Positions 53,501-64,000 of a stretch of 64,000 bases of DNA are shown here, in pieces. This stretch comes from Membranipora membranacea (taxonomy: Eukaryota > Bryozoa > Gymnolaemata > Cheilostomatida > Membraniporidae). The stretch spans positions 10,113,001 through 10,177,000 of the forward strand of contig OU612066.1 of assembly GCA_914767715.1 (NCBI GenBank). Direction: 5' to 3'. How positions within the stretch are numbered: the stretch's first letter is position 1; every line of letters begins with the position of its first letter. The notes below the pieces were generated by a model. It made no database searches, was not told the DNA's origin, and was given only the letters and a program-made list of their open reading frames with translations. Both the position numbers and the translations under genes were made by a program.

Positions 53501-56500
53501 TGCATCAAAAGCAGTCTAGCCAACTAACAACGGCACCAAAACAAATCAGCTGGCTGTATATCAAACTAACCAGTATGGCAGCTGCAAACTGTCGGCATAG
53601 ACTCATACATTTACTGGAAAACCTTTGCGTCATGTAATACAGAGTATTTTTAACTTACAATGGTCGTTGTCGCATCAACAGCAGTCTAGCCAGCTAACAA
53701 TGTCACCAAACGATACAAATCAGCTGGCAATATAATAAACTAACCGTTTCGACAGCTGCAAACTCTGTCGTCAGCGCAGACTGACTCGGCTGTCCACTCA
53801 ATAACCTGTGTGTCAGCGACCCAGGTGTGAATTAGCTCAATACGTAATCAAAGTGTCCATTATTTCTCAAAAACACTCAGCGTCAATGAATCTAACTATC
53901 CTAAGGGTACTCAGTCCCTCTCTGGACCTGACAATTACACACTGTACTTACCATTCGCTAGTCACTAAGTAAGTGTGAATTATAGCACTTGATTGCTAGT
54001 GTCACCCGTTACACACACCTGACGTGTGAGTTGTGTGAGCAGCGCCTCAATGGTGATTGTCCTTATGCGTGAGAGAGTGAACCATCAAAATATAATAGCA
54101 AGCTGCCTTACCAAATAACAATACACTTAAATTTAATACTTCATTCATTAATATGTTTTTATAAACACGTAATACTGTTTTCCAATTCATTGATCGGCTA
54201 TGATTTATCCATGTCAATAGTTTGAAGAAATTCAAAGAAATGAAATTCATTACCTCATAGTGTTATGATTTGAGCAATGATTCGAAAACTACTGATTCTC
54301 CCATGGCAGCGTCACTGCAGCGCAATGTTATAAACAATAACGTCACTTTTCATGCTTAAAAAACATAAGCTTGGGTACTAAGGTCAGCTATCTAAACTCT
54401 GGAATTCACATAGGGCATAGGCTAAGCCTAATGTGCAGAAAGCTGAGAATGTGTGAATGTATAACAAAGTGTCATTCCTCTCAAAACAAGAAATCAACAC
54501 ACTATCTCTGTTGAACGTCGCAACAATCCCGCAACGGTGCAACAATCCCCTCTCATAATAATAGATCAAATTATAGATAATATCACAGAGCAAGGATATG
54601 TCCTTACTCTGTGATTATAACATAGGATACTGATATTACCTTTCATATTGTCACGTTAATAAGATGCTGACTATCAAACATATCAGATAATTGAACAGCG
54701 GAGACTCCACCCACCTAAGACTTGAATAGCTCTGTGGTACTCTATCTAGCAGTACATCTCACACAATTACATAGGTAAAGTCCAGACTCAAGTAGAAAAT
54801 GTACCGCTTTACAAAAATACTCCTCTGCACCAAGTGGACAACGGCTAAGAAATGAAGCTGTCGGCAATGTTCTACAGCTAAGATAGCAGGTATAACTGCG
54901 GGTATTATTCAATCACCACCAGGGTAGTGTTAATTAAATTAAACCTACTCCCAATCTAAGATATTTATCTATGAATGCTGAGATGAGAAACTCACCAATC
55001 TTCAGTTACAGTACCGAGTATTAGTCTACACTAACTGACTCACACGCCTACAGGCAACATTTCACCAAATAACAATAAATTTCCTGCCTGCTAACTAGTT
55101 AACTAGAATAATTAGCACTCTCTCAGACAAGGGATAAGCTGTGAATAAAAGGGTCTATTGTGGCCACTCCAAAATTCAGATAAAGCAATGAATACAATAT
55201 TGGTAGAGGAGCTTGTGGTTAAACCAGTACTTTTATTATCAATTAATAAACTTGTAACAGTTAATCAGCATTGATTTGTACTGATTGTGCATCTGCCGCT
55301 GTAAAAATTCAACACCTGAGAATTTCAACAACTCAAAGCTCTGACAGTGACACCCATGATGCAGTAAAGTTTGAGATGTCAGTCTGTATTACTGTCACAT
55401 CATTGTCAGAGAACTGTCGGAAAACAGGGTCTACTAATGGAGAAAATTGGCAAAATCCCTTCACAGGAAATTAGACCACTGCCAAAAAATTTGGATTGAA
55501 ATATTTCCGTCTCAATAATCTGTTCAGCAGATGGCTTCCTCAAATAACAAGCACACTGGATCAGCCTGAATGTTGAGTGAGATACATGTGTGATAAATAG
55601 CTTACCTTATGCAGTCTCTCCTCCGCTTTTATTAACTTCTCGTTACTGTTGAGCAGCCTCGTCTCGGCCACCTTCAGCTGTCCTTTACTGTCTTGCACCA
55701 AAGATTGGAGAGATCGAAGTTGTTTCTGGGATTAAAAAGAAAAATACATCATTATTTAGCGGAAGCATGTTGCTACACCTACTATAGCAATGCATTCATA
55801 GGTTATTTCTTTATCTCTGGCCAACAAAAGAAGGTAGACATTTTGGCAAGCTGCGACAGTATTTTGCTAACAAAGCTGGTAAGATTATCAAGTGGTAAAG
55901 TGCTGAGTTAGTGGCTGTACAGCTTTGTAGACACACTGATAAAACTGGGCTCCACTCCCCACACTGTAAATAACTAAAATTAGAAGAAGCCTCTAAATTG
56001 CTATTGATTTATAATTGGCACTTGAGATAGAAATTCACAGAATTGCATTATGGGATTAATTAACAGGTTCCCACCTTGAGCCCCTCGTTCTCAATCTCAG
56101 CCTGTCTGCTGTCAGCGGTAGAGGTGCTGCTGTGATTACTAGAGGAATAACCTGATGTCTCCTCGTTATATCCACCGATCTGTCCTCCTATATATCCATT
56201 CATCTATAATACAATGGTAAAAAAATTGATTGAAGCAGAAAAATATAGCTCTTTATAAGTACATTATAAAGTACATGTCGATTGCACTTTTTCTTCAATT
56301 TTTAAAAGAAGTGAGAATGCGTGCTCCGATAAATGAGTCAGAGTATCGTTGATTCCTCAGTGTGGGAAGAGGTCATTGATATGAAATACTAGACAATAAA
56401 ATTAGTTATAGCATCATTACAACCAAGCAACAACCATGGGCATCTCATTACTTAAGCAGCAATTGAGAGGCTTCCATAATGAATGAACATACTCAGCAAC

Positions 56501-59500
56501 CTCTGACAATAATGTAGGTACCTACTGGATGAATTCAATCCCAGTAAACTATAACTACTTCCAGAAAAGACAAACCTTCCGACGAGACATAAGTCGAGGA
56601 GAAAGCAATCCAGCAGCTAATGAGCTGTGCTCATATTTTCGGTAACCTCCACTAAAATCCCGGTAACCTCCGCTAAAATCCATGCTGATTTTTCAGCCTT
56701 AGCTTTCCAGGAGCTCAATATCAAAAAGACACCTTACAGCTACACGATCAGAACAAAATGAATGCTATAGACCATGTCAAGTAAACTACAATAAAGATTA
56801 GCGGGACAAACACATCTTTGAAAAGACAGACTGTAGGGTTATGAGCAATGATCACTCAAGAGGGGATAATAGAGGAAAGTACAAGTGAGATTCAAACAAA
56901 AAACGCGCCTTCAGTTATAACCTGTACTTGACATTCTGTAAGTGTGTGTCAAACAAATACAATGAAAGCTTAATCCAGGCATAAGAAAACAGTACTGATC
57001 TGATTTGTTAGCACTAGAGGTCAGATTACATCTGAATGGAGTTAAATACCCACAGAAATACTTGCCGGACTCTCAGACACCGGACATCTATCACTACACC
57101 TGAGACAGCACCTGACCAGAGTGAGAAGAGCTCAGTCAAACTGAAGACTCAACAGCAGCTCAACGCAAAGTTGATGATTCAGGTCCAGTTAATCAAATCA
57201 ATCTCCTGACATTTAATATTATGTAAGATTCTCAACTCGAAGACCAACGAGATTACAGGATTGGTGGAGCGTTCAACTATCTGCCACACACCTTGTTCGA
57301 GAGGCTAGCTCACTGCATTCTCAACAAATCTTCAATAATTCAACAGCAGAGTAATTGCAGAGTAAAATACTTGATAGCTCTCCCGGGATTGCAAACAGCT
57401 CCTTTGTGACAACTCGAGTATATGCCAAAAAGAGGTTGGCCCATTAGAGATTTTGATCAATTTGTAATTACAACTCAAGAATAATTTAATAATCACGAAA
57501 CTGATATTCACTTATGAGTAAGTTTCCTTTTGTCCTCATAAATGAGAAACTAAATTAGCCAGCTGTAATACCTTTGAATTTGTAACATGAGGGAAGTCCA
57601 TTAATTAAAACTTGAGTAAATACATAATTCAAGTACCATGAATATCAAATAACCAGATAAGAGTGAATAGAAAGGATGTCGCAACTTTGAACCTTGGAAG
57701 ATTTTTAAATATGCAACAAGAAACACAACTAACAACAAACCATTTCCTATAGACCCGATATAAGACATCATTATTGGCAAACGAGCTATTATCACGTCAT
57801 ATGGAAATGTTACAAACTGCTGTTGATTACAATGATGAGAGATGGTTATTGTAATGACAGTAATAGGCAATTATCTTCTATTCTATCAGCCCTAAATGTC
57901 AGTTCTCAGGTTTACAACAAGGTTGCAAACTGATGAGAGAAGGATTATACATTGTTGCACATCAAAGACTGCGGAACCATGTTGTGATCATGAGCATTGC
58001 TGCACTTGGCAAACTTAAATAGACGTACTAGGAGTTATCCCCTTAACATCAAAGAGGGGACAATGCTTGAATATTTGAGACATAATACAAGTGATACAAA
58101 CAAGACTTATGCTTCCAAGCGGCAAGAGTCAATGGCTGAATGGCATGAGAGACAGAGTGAAGACATATATTTGAAAGCCCATACAAATACCAGTGTATTA
58201 TACTCCTCAGTCAACAAACCCTAGATCAAAGTAAACCTTATAATGAAACAGCTCGATCATGTCAGGTTAGGTGGGGCGTAATTGTTGGACTTTCACTGCT
58301 GTCAAACCGCAACTGAAACCTCATAGCTTCATCACATTAAAGTGACAGTGCAATGTGATGTGACAGGTTTGCTCTTTCATTACCAGGAATCCTGTAAATC
58401 TATGATTTTCAAATCCTGTTTTCAGAACTAACTGCATCACTCTGTCTATCCTGATATCTCATAAATTTCAGTCAGAAGAACAACATTATAATGATGGAGA
58501 TTGTTTGTCAATAAATGTTTAAAAAATAATAATAAAGATTTGAAGGAATTCAAAGACTTTTAATCCGCTCACCTCACTATGACTGCTGTGTACTGATTTC
58601 CTTTCCAGCTCACCAGACATAATCCATGTCTTGAGATAATTCCTGGTGCTAGACGGTATTTTCTCCAGTGCTTTCTGATCATTACCGCAATCCTTGAGAA
58701 GCTTCAGTAAATCATCTGTTTGGTTTTTGACCTGAACGTAAGTCTGCTCTTCTTTTAGGGCTTCTGATCCATCAAAGCTAACTATGAAATGTAAAAGACA
58801 AAAGGATTTACCAACTGTGCCATACACCTGTAGTTTTTTGAATATGATACTTTGGTGAATGGCGAAATGGGTGATTACCATGTATATATTCATCTTTTAC
58901 CACCATTTCATAACTTCAACTCACTAGACTAGCACGATGACTTATAAGGGTACTACATCTCTGTCCAGTATAAACCAATCCTTGAGCATATTTCGCCTAT
59001 AGGCGTAGAAGTGATGTTCTCAGTAATGATGTTCTCAAGTAAGCCAATTAAATCATGGAATTAATAGAAGTGACATGCCAACTATAAATGGCAGTTCCCT
59101 TATACAGTTATAAGGTTTGATCCCAATTCTTTTACAAGATTGGTACACTAAGATCAAACATGTAATTAATAGAGTCTCACTAGGCACTCAACAGGGACTG
59201 ACACGGATTGTCTACGAGACGAGACGTTAAGTCGGTGTGCATGTGAGAAAAAGGATGTCATGATTTCATTATGGCCAAGTAATGAACGCTTAAATCCGTA
59301 TTACAACATGTTATATATTGAAAGGACTCCTCTGGCGCTCATGATGTATATATACATTTGAATTTTAAATATAAGTCTGGTGATCATCCCCGTTTTCTCT
59401 GAATGATAGCATTGATGATAGGCTCCGTATTCATGCACATGATATGAGCAATATATAGCATGACACAAGCATAATAGGGAAACAAGTCGGTCAGGAGCCA

Positions 59501-61161
59501 GTATCACTAGCAATAATATGTGTGGTTTTGAAGAAGCTTCAAGGCATTAAAATATATGTAGAACAATTGATAGGGGGTGATGTTACTCTCAATGTAACCT
59601 GGTAACAGCCAGTCTACTAACAATGAGTGATGAAATCTCTATGGCTATGTTGAGGCCTTCAAGTTGGGAGAGCTGACATCTGACTGTGGGCATTGATCAT
59701 TATTCATGTTTTGCCACCAAACCCATGTATTTAGTATCTTTCACCAAACTGCATGAAAAACATTCCTAAAGATGATGTAGAATGACAATAAAAGTATATA
59801 AACTATATCAAGGGACTATATCATTGTAAGAATTCTAAAAACTATATTCATGCTGAAGAGAAGAAAGTAAGACACAAAAAGCTTGACAAGCCAGGAGGTT
59901 TGTCACATAACTAATAGAAGCCTCTCATCACTAAACTACAGGCATAGACTGCAGGTACAATGTCATACTTACACTCTGTGTTGATAGAATTCAAACAAAA
60001 GTTAGACAAGTAATTAATTATCAGACTAAGTAGCTTATCAACCTAATTAAGGTAAAAGCTAACACCTCCCTGTTGGATAAAGAAAATGTTGTACAAGTTC
60101 ACTTCTTGTGTCTAATCACTATATGTGGGTTTTCTAATTTGGCATCTGTAATAATGTGGCCGGCCTTCAATTAATCCCCCCTCATTTACCAGATGATGAG
60201 ATAAAACTCACGGTAGATAAGGGACCAAGCCCAAGGACAAGCCCGGGGGGGGGGGGGGGGGGGGGGACGACTGGGCTATCATTTTTATTCACCAGGACAT
60301 CCCATCCCTAATCATTAAATTTGGACCCTGACAAAAACAGAATGCCAGTTTCTGAACTGTAGATCTCTAAAGGAGATTAGAGTTAAAGCGGCAATTATAA
60401 TGGATCTGGAGACACTCAAAACCCTGCTATCTAGATCCTCTTAGAGTTAGTTCCGCATGGGAAAACATGTCAGTACCCTGCACCAAATAAGCAACAACTC
60501 TGCAGGTTGTGTAAAAGCAAGAGCAAAATCTGGAGCCTTCCAAACATGCCAGAGGGTGTCACGTTCTGATCTCAGATTGGCAAGTCTTCAATCAAATGTC
60601 CAGAGAAACAAATAGTCAATTAAATGTTACAATTCTGTGTTTGCCTACCATCAAATCATGTAAATAATTGATGAAGTCAATACCGTTCAAATTTATCAGA
60701 AGTTTTGTGATACTTGAGTCTAAAATGCACTATTACTCAAACTTAATACATGAGATGGAAAGCGGCGACTTAAGTTATTCTGATCTTAATTATGCAATAC
60801 ATAATGAGACTGGATTATAGTCAAGATTAAAGGAGTCACTGAGTGCTCGATGGGTAAATTTGAATCTTAATTATGTGCATTTGGTTTAGTTTAGAATCTA
60901 ACTCCTTTTGAAGTTCAACAAACCAGTAGCTTTCGCCGAGTCACAGGATGGAGTGTAGCAATAGGTGGAGAATGACAGAAGAGGTCGTTTGAAAATCAGA
61001 ACCAGGATAAAATCCACCGCCCACACTAACAACCACGCATAATATCTTAAGTAACGCTCACCTTTCATTATGTCATCCATCTCCTGAAGTGCCGCCCGTA
61101 GTCTAGCGTCCACCTTGTTACTCATCTCAGAGACTTGAGGTGTGGACTCCGCTCCAGGCAT
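44505..61161 (-). CDS. Liprin-beta, 17 coding exons, 888 aa (long form)
   Basis: Exons (minus): 61161-61062, 58781-58573, 56203-56075, 55725-55606, 52025-51894, 50711-50567, 50180-50130, 49272-49183, 48951-48760, 48228-48065, 47807-47590, 46805-46613, 46355-46190, 46029-45878, 45648-45394, 45143-44939, 44650-44505. All phases agree and all introns are GT..AG. Liprins are scaffolds for LAR-type phosphatases, adhesion sites and synapse-like zones; liprin-beta pairs with liprin-alpha. N-terminus: RLRAALQEMDDIM, then heptad coiled coil with the family block ESHKLDLMAEVAELRLRLQ (residues about 196-215). The middle is Ser/Pro-rich, ending in KKKKGIKKFFAKLKRS. C-terminus: three SAM domains, WTAQQVASWLTDMGL (from about 577), DWVSKWLDDIGLPQY (from about 654) and WTNHRVMEWLRSIDL (from about 744), then NIPASKTLLRRHL and SDYLCPLD typical of liprin-beta. 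The start is the first ATG after an acceptor near 61183. Confidence 0.93.
50130..50180 (-). other. 51-nt microexon of liprin-beta
   Basis: Flanked by TTCAG and GTAAGA, phase 1 in and phase 1 out, encoding about 17 residues (AYMGSLDREGLRRRRQ) between the coiled-coil exon and SEVESLKKVV. Because it is a multiple of three it can be skipped without a frame change. Confidence 0.75.
52026..55605. other. Large liprin-beta intron
   Basis: No coding exon is missing here: the coiled-coil reading joins directly from the 55725-55606 exon to the 52025-51894 exon. Apart from the 170-bp duplication and AT-rich DNA, no gene was recognised. Confidence 0.6.
53450..53790. repeat. Tandem duplication, period 170 bp, in liprin-beta intron
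   Basis: Two diverged copies in direct order share TAGAGTATTTTTAACTTACA, GCAGTCTAGCCA and AAATCAGCTGGC at a constant 170-bp offset. On the minus strand each copy carries the splice donor consensus ATT|GTAAGT. The copies lie upstream of the exon at 52025-51894. Confidence 0.8.
56576..56683 (-). CDS. Probable alternative first coding exon of liprin-beta
   Basis: ATG at 56683 opens 36 codons ending at the donor AAG|GTTTGT in phase 0, which fits the next exon (56203-56075). It would give an 821-residue isoform lacking the first two exons of the long form. The peptide starts with a tandem repeat, MDFSGGYR-DFSGGYRKYEH. No upstream AG leaves it in frame with the preceding exon, so an internal promoter is more likely than a cassette exon. 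Transcript data would decide. Confidence 0.5.
57601..57870 (-). pseudogene. GPCR-like transmembrane fragment in liprin-beta intron
   Basis: An isolated 89-codon frame has two hydrophobic helices separated by a short basic loop: IGSIGNGLLLVVFLVAYL, then GSKLRHPFY, then LLSGYLIFMVLELCIY. The G-x-x-G-N and L-R-x-P features resemble TM1, intracellular loop 1 and TM2 of rhodopsin-like receptors. It stops right after TM2 and no continuation was found, so it is either a remnant or a chance hydrophobic frame. Confidence 0.3.
58782..61061. other. Liprin-beta intron 1 (between first two coding exons)
   Basis: Contains a run of 22 consecutive G (60245-60266) and AT-rich DNA. No exon or other gene was supported. 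Confidence 0.6.
60245..60266. repeat. Poly-G homopolymer, 22 bases
   Basis: An uninterrupted G run in otherwise AT-rich intron sequence. The exact length may be a sequencing or assembly artefact. A shorter G run (10 bases) lies near 29,403. Confidence 0.9.
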
Positions 61162-61183
61162 TCTTCTTATTATTTGGTCCAAC

Positions 61184-64000
61184 TAGTGAGAGCTGCTGAA
61201 ACCATTAATATAAGAATAACCACCAATCTGACTGGCTATATACAAACTCACCAAACTACCCAGCCTACACTAAGTCATATCATTGTCCAGTATGCAGTGC
61301 ATATTTTCTGGCCGGTCAAATTTGTCAAAATGATATCATAATTTTCACAACTTTGCTAAGAAGCCCACATAAGTTTCACACATTTCACACTCCTCTGCTA
61401 CATGTATGTTTGTCACATGTACATACCAGTACATATATGGATACGCTGGTACCGGAGGTTGTTATCCTTGTTGTTCAACACTTCATTTCGAGAATGACAG
61501 AGTTATAGAGTGAAGTGATATATGTAATACATCAAACAACATACAAAATACCTTGTGCTAGAATTTGGCAACCCCAACAAGCCAAACTCAACAAGCAGAA
61601 ATAGCACAGATGTGTTTACCGAATTTGACAAATGAGTTTTAAGTTCGATGACAGGATGTATGCAAATAAAGTTCATTGCTTCGCCCTTGGTCTTTATTCT
61701 GGGTAGGATTTGAGACTTTTAAAAATATTCTTGAAAAGGCGGCCTATAATTGACTGTTCACTTTTGCAGTAACACATTCGCTTTCTTTGACACTTGAAAA
61801 TTTCACTTATGCCGTCAACAAGGGCAATGGAATGGAAACAGTCACCCCGACAGTGCTTTAATGTAGCTGCCATGAACTGCGATGCAAGATGACTTGATTG
61901 TTTTTGACAAATGACAATCGGAAACAATTTCATTTCTTTTCAAACACTAAAGAGCCAGTGTGATTCCTGACTGATATGGAATCAACGTTATTAGCTAAAG
62001 TCAATAGACACACAAGAGCTTTTTTTGTTGTGTGCGTCGATTGTCACTTATTGTATGCGAGAATAAAAACAATTTAGTAATTTAGAAGATTCCTTACACT
62101 GTGCTGTTCAAAATTTCACAAGGAATAAAGTCAGCTATAAAGCCTAAGAAAGGATTTGTCTTTTATCCCACGGCAGCGTGCTGCACAGGCAATCCTGTCT
62201 TATTCAGAACTAAACAAACTCACCTGAAATCTAATCAGAGCAACCTTCTTTCAGTAAGGATCCAAACAGTCTGCAAAACAATATTAGCATACTAATTGAT
62301 GCATTCTTTATGTAAACACAATTCTCGTTAAGACAATTAATTCCACTTCATACTATCTGTCATCTTAGCAGTTCACAAACCCACAGCTATAGAATTGAAA
62401 ACAAATGAACGGAAATAAATTTGCTTGGTCAAAAAGTGCTAGCTCCATTCAAAGTATCCAATCCCATCCCCCAACGCATACTTCGGAAGCCTTGCTAGAG
62501 TCCCATAATAATATTGTAACAATAATGGGGTACAATGGAAAAGTGTAATGATTGCTAGGTCATGGAGGCTTGCACCATATCATAATAACACCCATCAAGT
62601 GCATTCTGATGTGCACAAATTATATGATGCCGATTACCATGGCATATGTTCCGTTGGAAACCTAGAGATTACCAAATCAAATCTAATGAACTTCATTCTT
62701 TACCTACCAACCATAGATTGATAATTAATCTATGATTAGAGGGTTAAGATGGCGACAAGAAAGTTTGCATTATTGAGACAATACTAGATTCACAACAGAA
62801 GCTAGTGCATGGTGGTAGAAGTATTCATGTTTTCAATTGACCAGATAATACACAAATGCTCAAAAGCTGTAACAAGTCATCTCTTTCGGAAGCGGAAATA
62901 AGTGTTTAAATACGGTGACGAAAGAAATTACACGTGCCTGTTGCCGTATCTGCAAGATTAGTTCAGATTTGCTAGTTTTGGGGTGGCTATTAATAGTAGC
63001 TTATTCCAATCAGTGCCTACTGAGGTGGGAGAGTTAATGTAAAGTAATGAGTAAATTCTAGTTTGCCTCAAATTTGGAAATTAAAAATGTGGCACTAACT
63101 GCTCATGCTAATACTTTACTTCTCCAGGGTACTCACATAGCTGTGTTATCAGCACCAAGTTTATGTATCCTCACCTAAAAGTTGAGAGTTCCGTTATCAC
63201 ATGTGTGTCCTTGTTGTTGTGTTCGCTGTCCACTAATTGCTATCTAATCCAAGTTTCACTATCACTTTTCTCCTGAGAGGGCAGCTGTTACACCGCTGCC
63301 TGCCTGAGTTATTATCGACAGTTTTGTTTATTGGATACTAATTAATTTACTCATTTGTGCCTGTCAAAAAGAGACAAAGGTGCTTCCTGTCACTAACAAA
63401 CGCAAAATGTAAATGTCAGATTTATGACAGGAACAAAAACTTTCAGCTGAGGAACAGATCTGTGTGCGACTGAGTATTCCTGCCAGGTTGGCCAGTAAAA
63501 ACAATCTGTAGTTATCTGAGACAAGACACTAAATCATCGTGAAATGTCAGAGCTTATTACGGCTCAGTAAGCAACACTAGCAATGAATAATAAATAACAT
63601 AATTAATGGGAATGCGAGGAGGGTTGTAGCTGGGAGAAATGGATTGATTGGCCTGTAATAGGCGGTTAGATAGCCTGATTAATTACTGAACCAGCATGAA
63701 TAGCGAGTTACTCACGCTACAGTCACAGAAATGACTATTTATAAGCCAGTCCTAGTTACTGTCAATGGTCGTGAAACCGGTACCTACTATTTCCTATTAT
63801 TTGTCATGTGGTATAAATACTGTGTTGGTAGCTAGCCATTCTTGTTAACAAAATGGTAGTTCTCAGATTTTGATAGGCATTAGATTGATTTAGCATCAGA
63901 CAGGTCCCTGCGCAGGCCGGGACCTGTTTGATATAGATCTTGTTTGTCTCAAGCTTACATTTATGTTCACTCAACATTCGCTTTATTGAGGCGCAACCAT
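61184..64000. other. Liprin-beta 5' region, no coding gene seen
   Basis: An acceptor near 61183 implies that a noncoding first exon lies upstream on the minus strand, probably in this interval. It cannot be placed. Open frames here (61694-61933, 62101-62295) have no recognisable product. A stable hairpin lies at 63895-63932. Confidence 0.45.
63895..63932. repeat. Short hairpin, 14-bp stem
   Basis: ATCAGACAGGTCCC (63895-63908) pairs with GGGACCTGTTTGAT (63919-63932) with one wobble position around a 10-nt loop. Role unknown. Confidence 0.7.

Overview
The window is animal nuclear DNA: AT-rich, with many short GT..AG introns, no operons, and three animal-type genes (an actin family with a noncoding 5' exon, a CASD1-type sialate O-acetyltransferase homologue, a liprin-beta) plus a death-domain gene. 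Compact introns, a fast-diverging actin family, tRNA-derived SINEs and a CR1/L2-like LINE suggest an early-branching invertebrate (a sponge is my guess). The species cannot be fixed from the sequence alone.

Region 1 (1-28,000) is an array of five actin genes. Actin A (minus) and actin B (plus) stand head to head as an inverted duplication. Actins C, D and E follow B in tandem on the plus strand. All five share one architecture: a noncoding first exon downstream of a TATA box and a CArG (SRF-type) box, then six coding exons with identical phases and nearly identical lengths. A, B and C are intact, 382 residues each. D and E keep open frames but have lost the consensus CArG and TATA boxes and carry substitutions at nucleotide-site residues. 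E has also lost the normal start of exon 2. D is a mosaic: its exon 5 is E-like, then comes an antisense 5'-truncated LINE, a second partial exon 5, and a C-like exon 6 and 3' flank. Intron 4 of C is also a mosaic. SINEs, MITE-like elements and hairpins lie between and inside the genes. A possible small secreted-peptide gene sits between D and E.

Region 2 (28,397-39,152, minus) is a complete 20-coding-exon CASD1-like gene (851 residues): an N-terminal membrane anchor, a lumenal SGNH-type domain and a multi-pass Cas1p-type membrane domain. Where CASD1 has its catalytic Ser in the GDS motif, this protein reads GDE, and no D-x-x-H is visible at the expected place. The SGNH half may therefore be a pseudoenzyme.

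Region 3 (40,592-43,532, plus) is a four-exon gene for a small protein that is mostly one death domain. A 120-bp TA-flanked MITE lies in one of its introns.

Region 4 (44,505-61,161, minus) is a complete liprin-beta gene: 17 coding exons, 888 residues, N-terminal coiled coils and three C-terminal SAM domains. It includes a 51-nt microexon and a likely alternative first coding exon. Its long introns hold a tandem 170-bp duplication with two perfect splice donors and a GPCR-like fragment. The remainder to 64,000 is upstream noncoding sequence.

The genes do not form a pathway. The actin array is a young, recombining multigene family beside unrelated single-copy genes. All exon boundaries were read by eye from splice signals and reading-frame phase.
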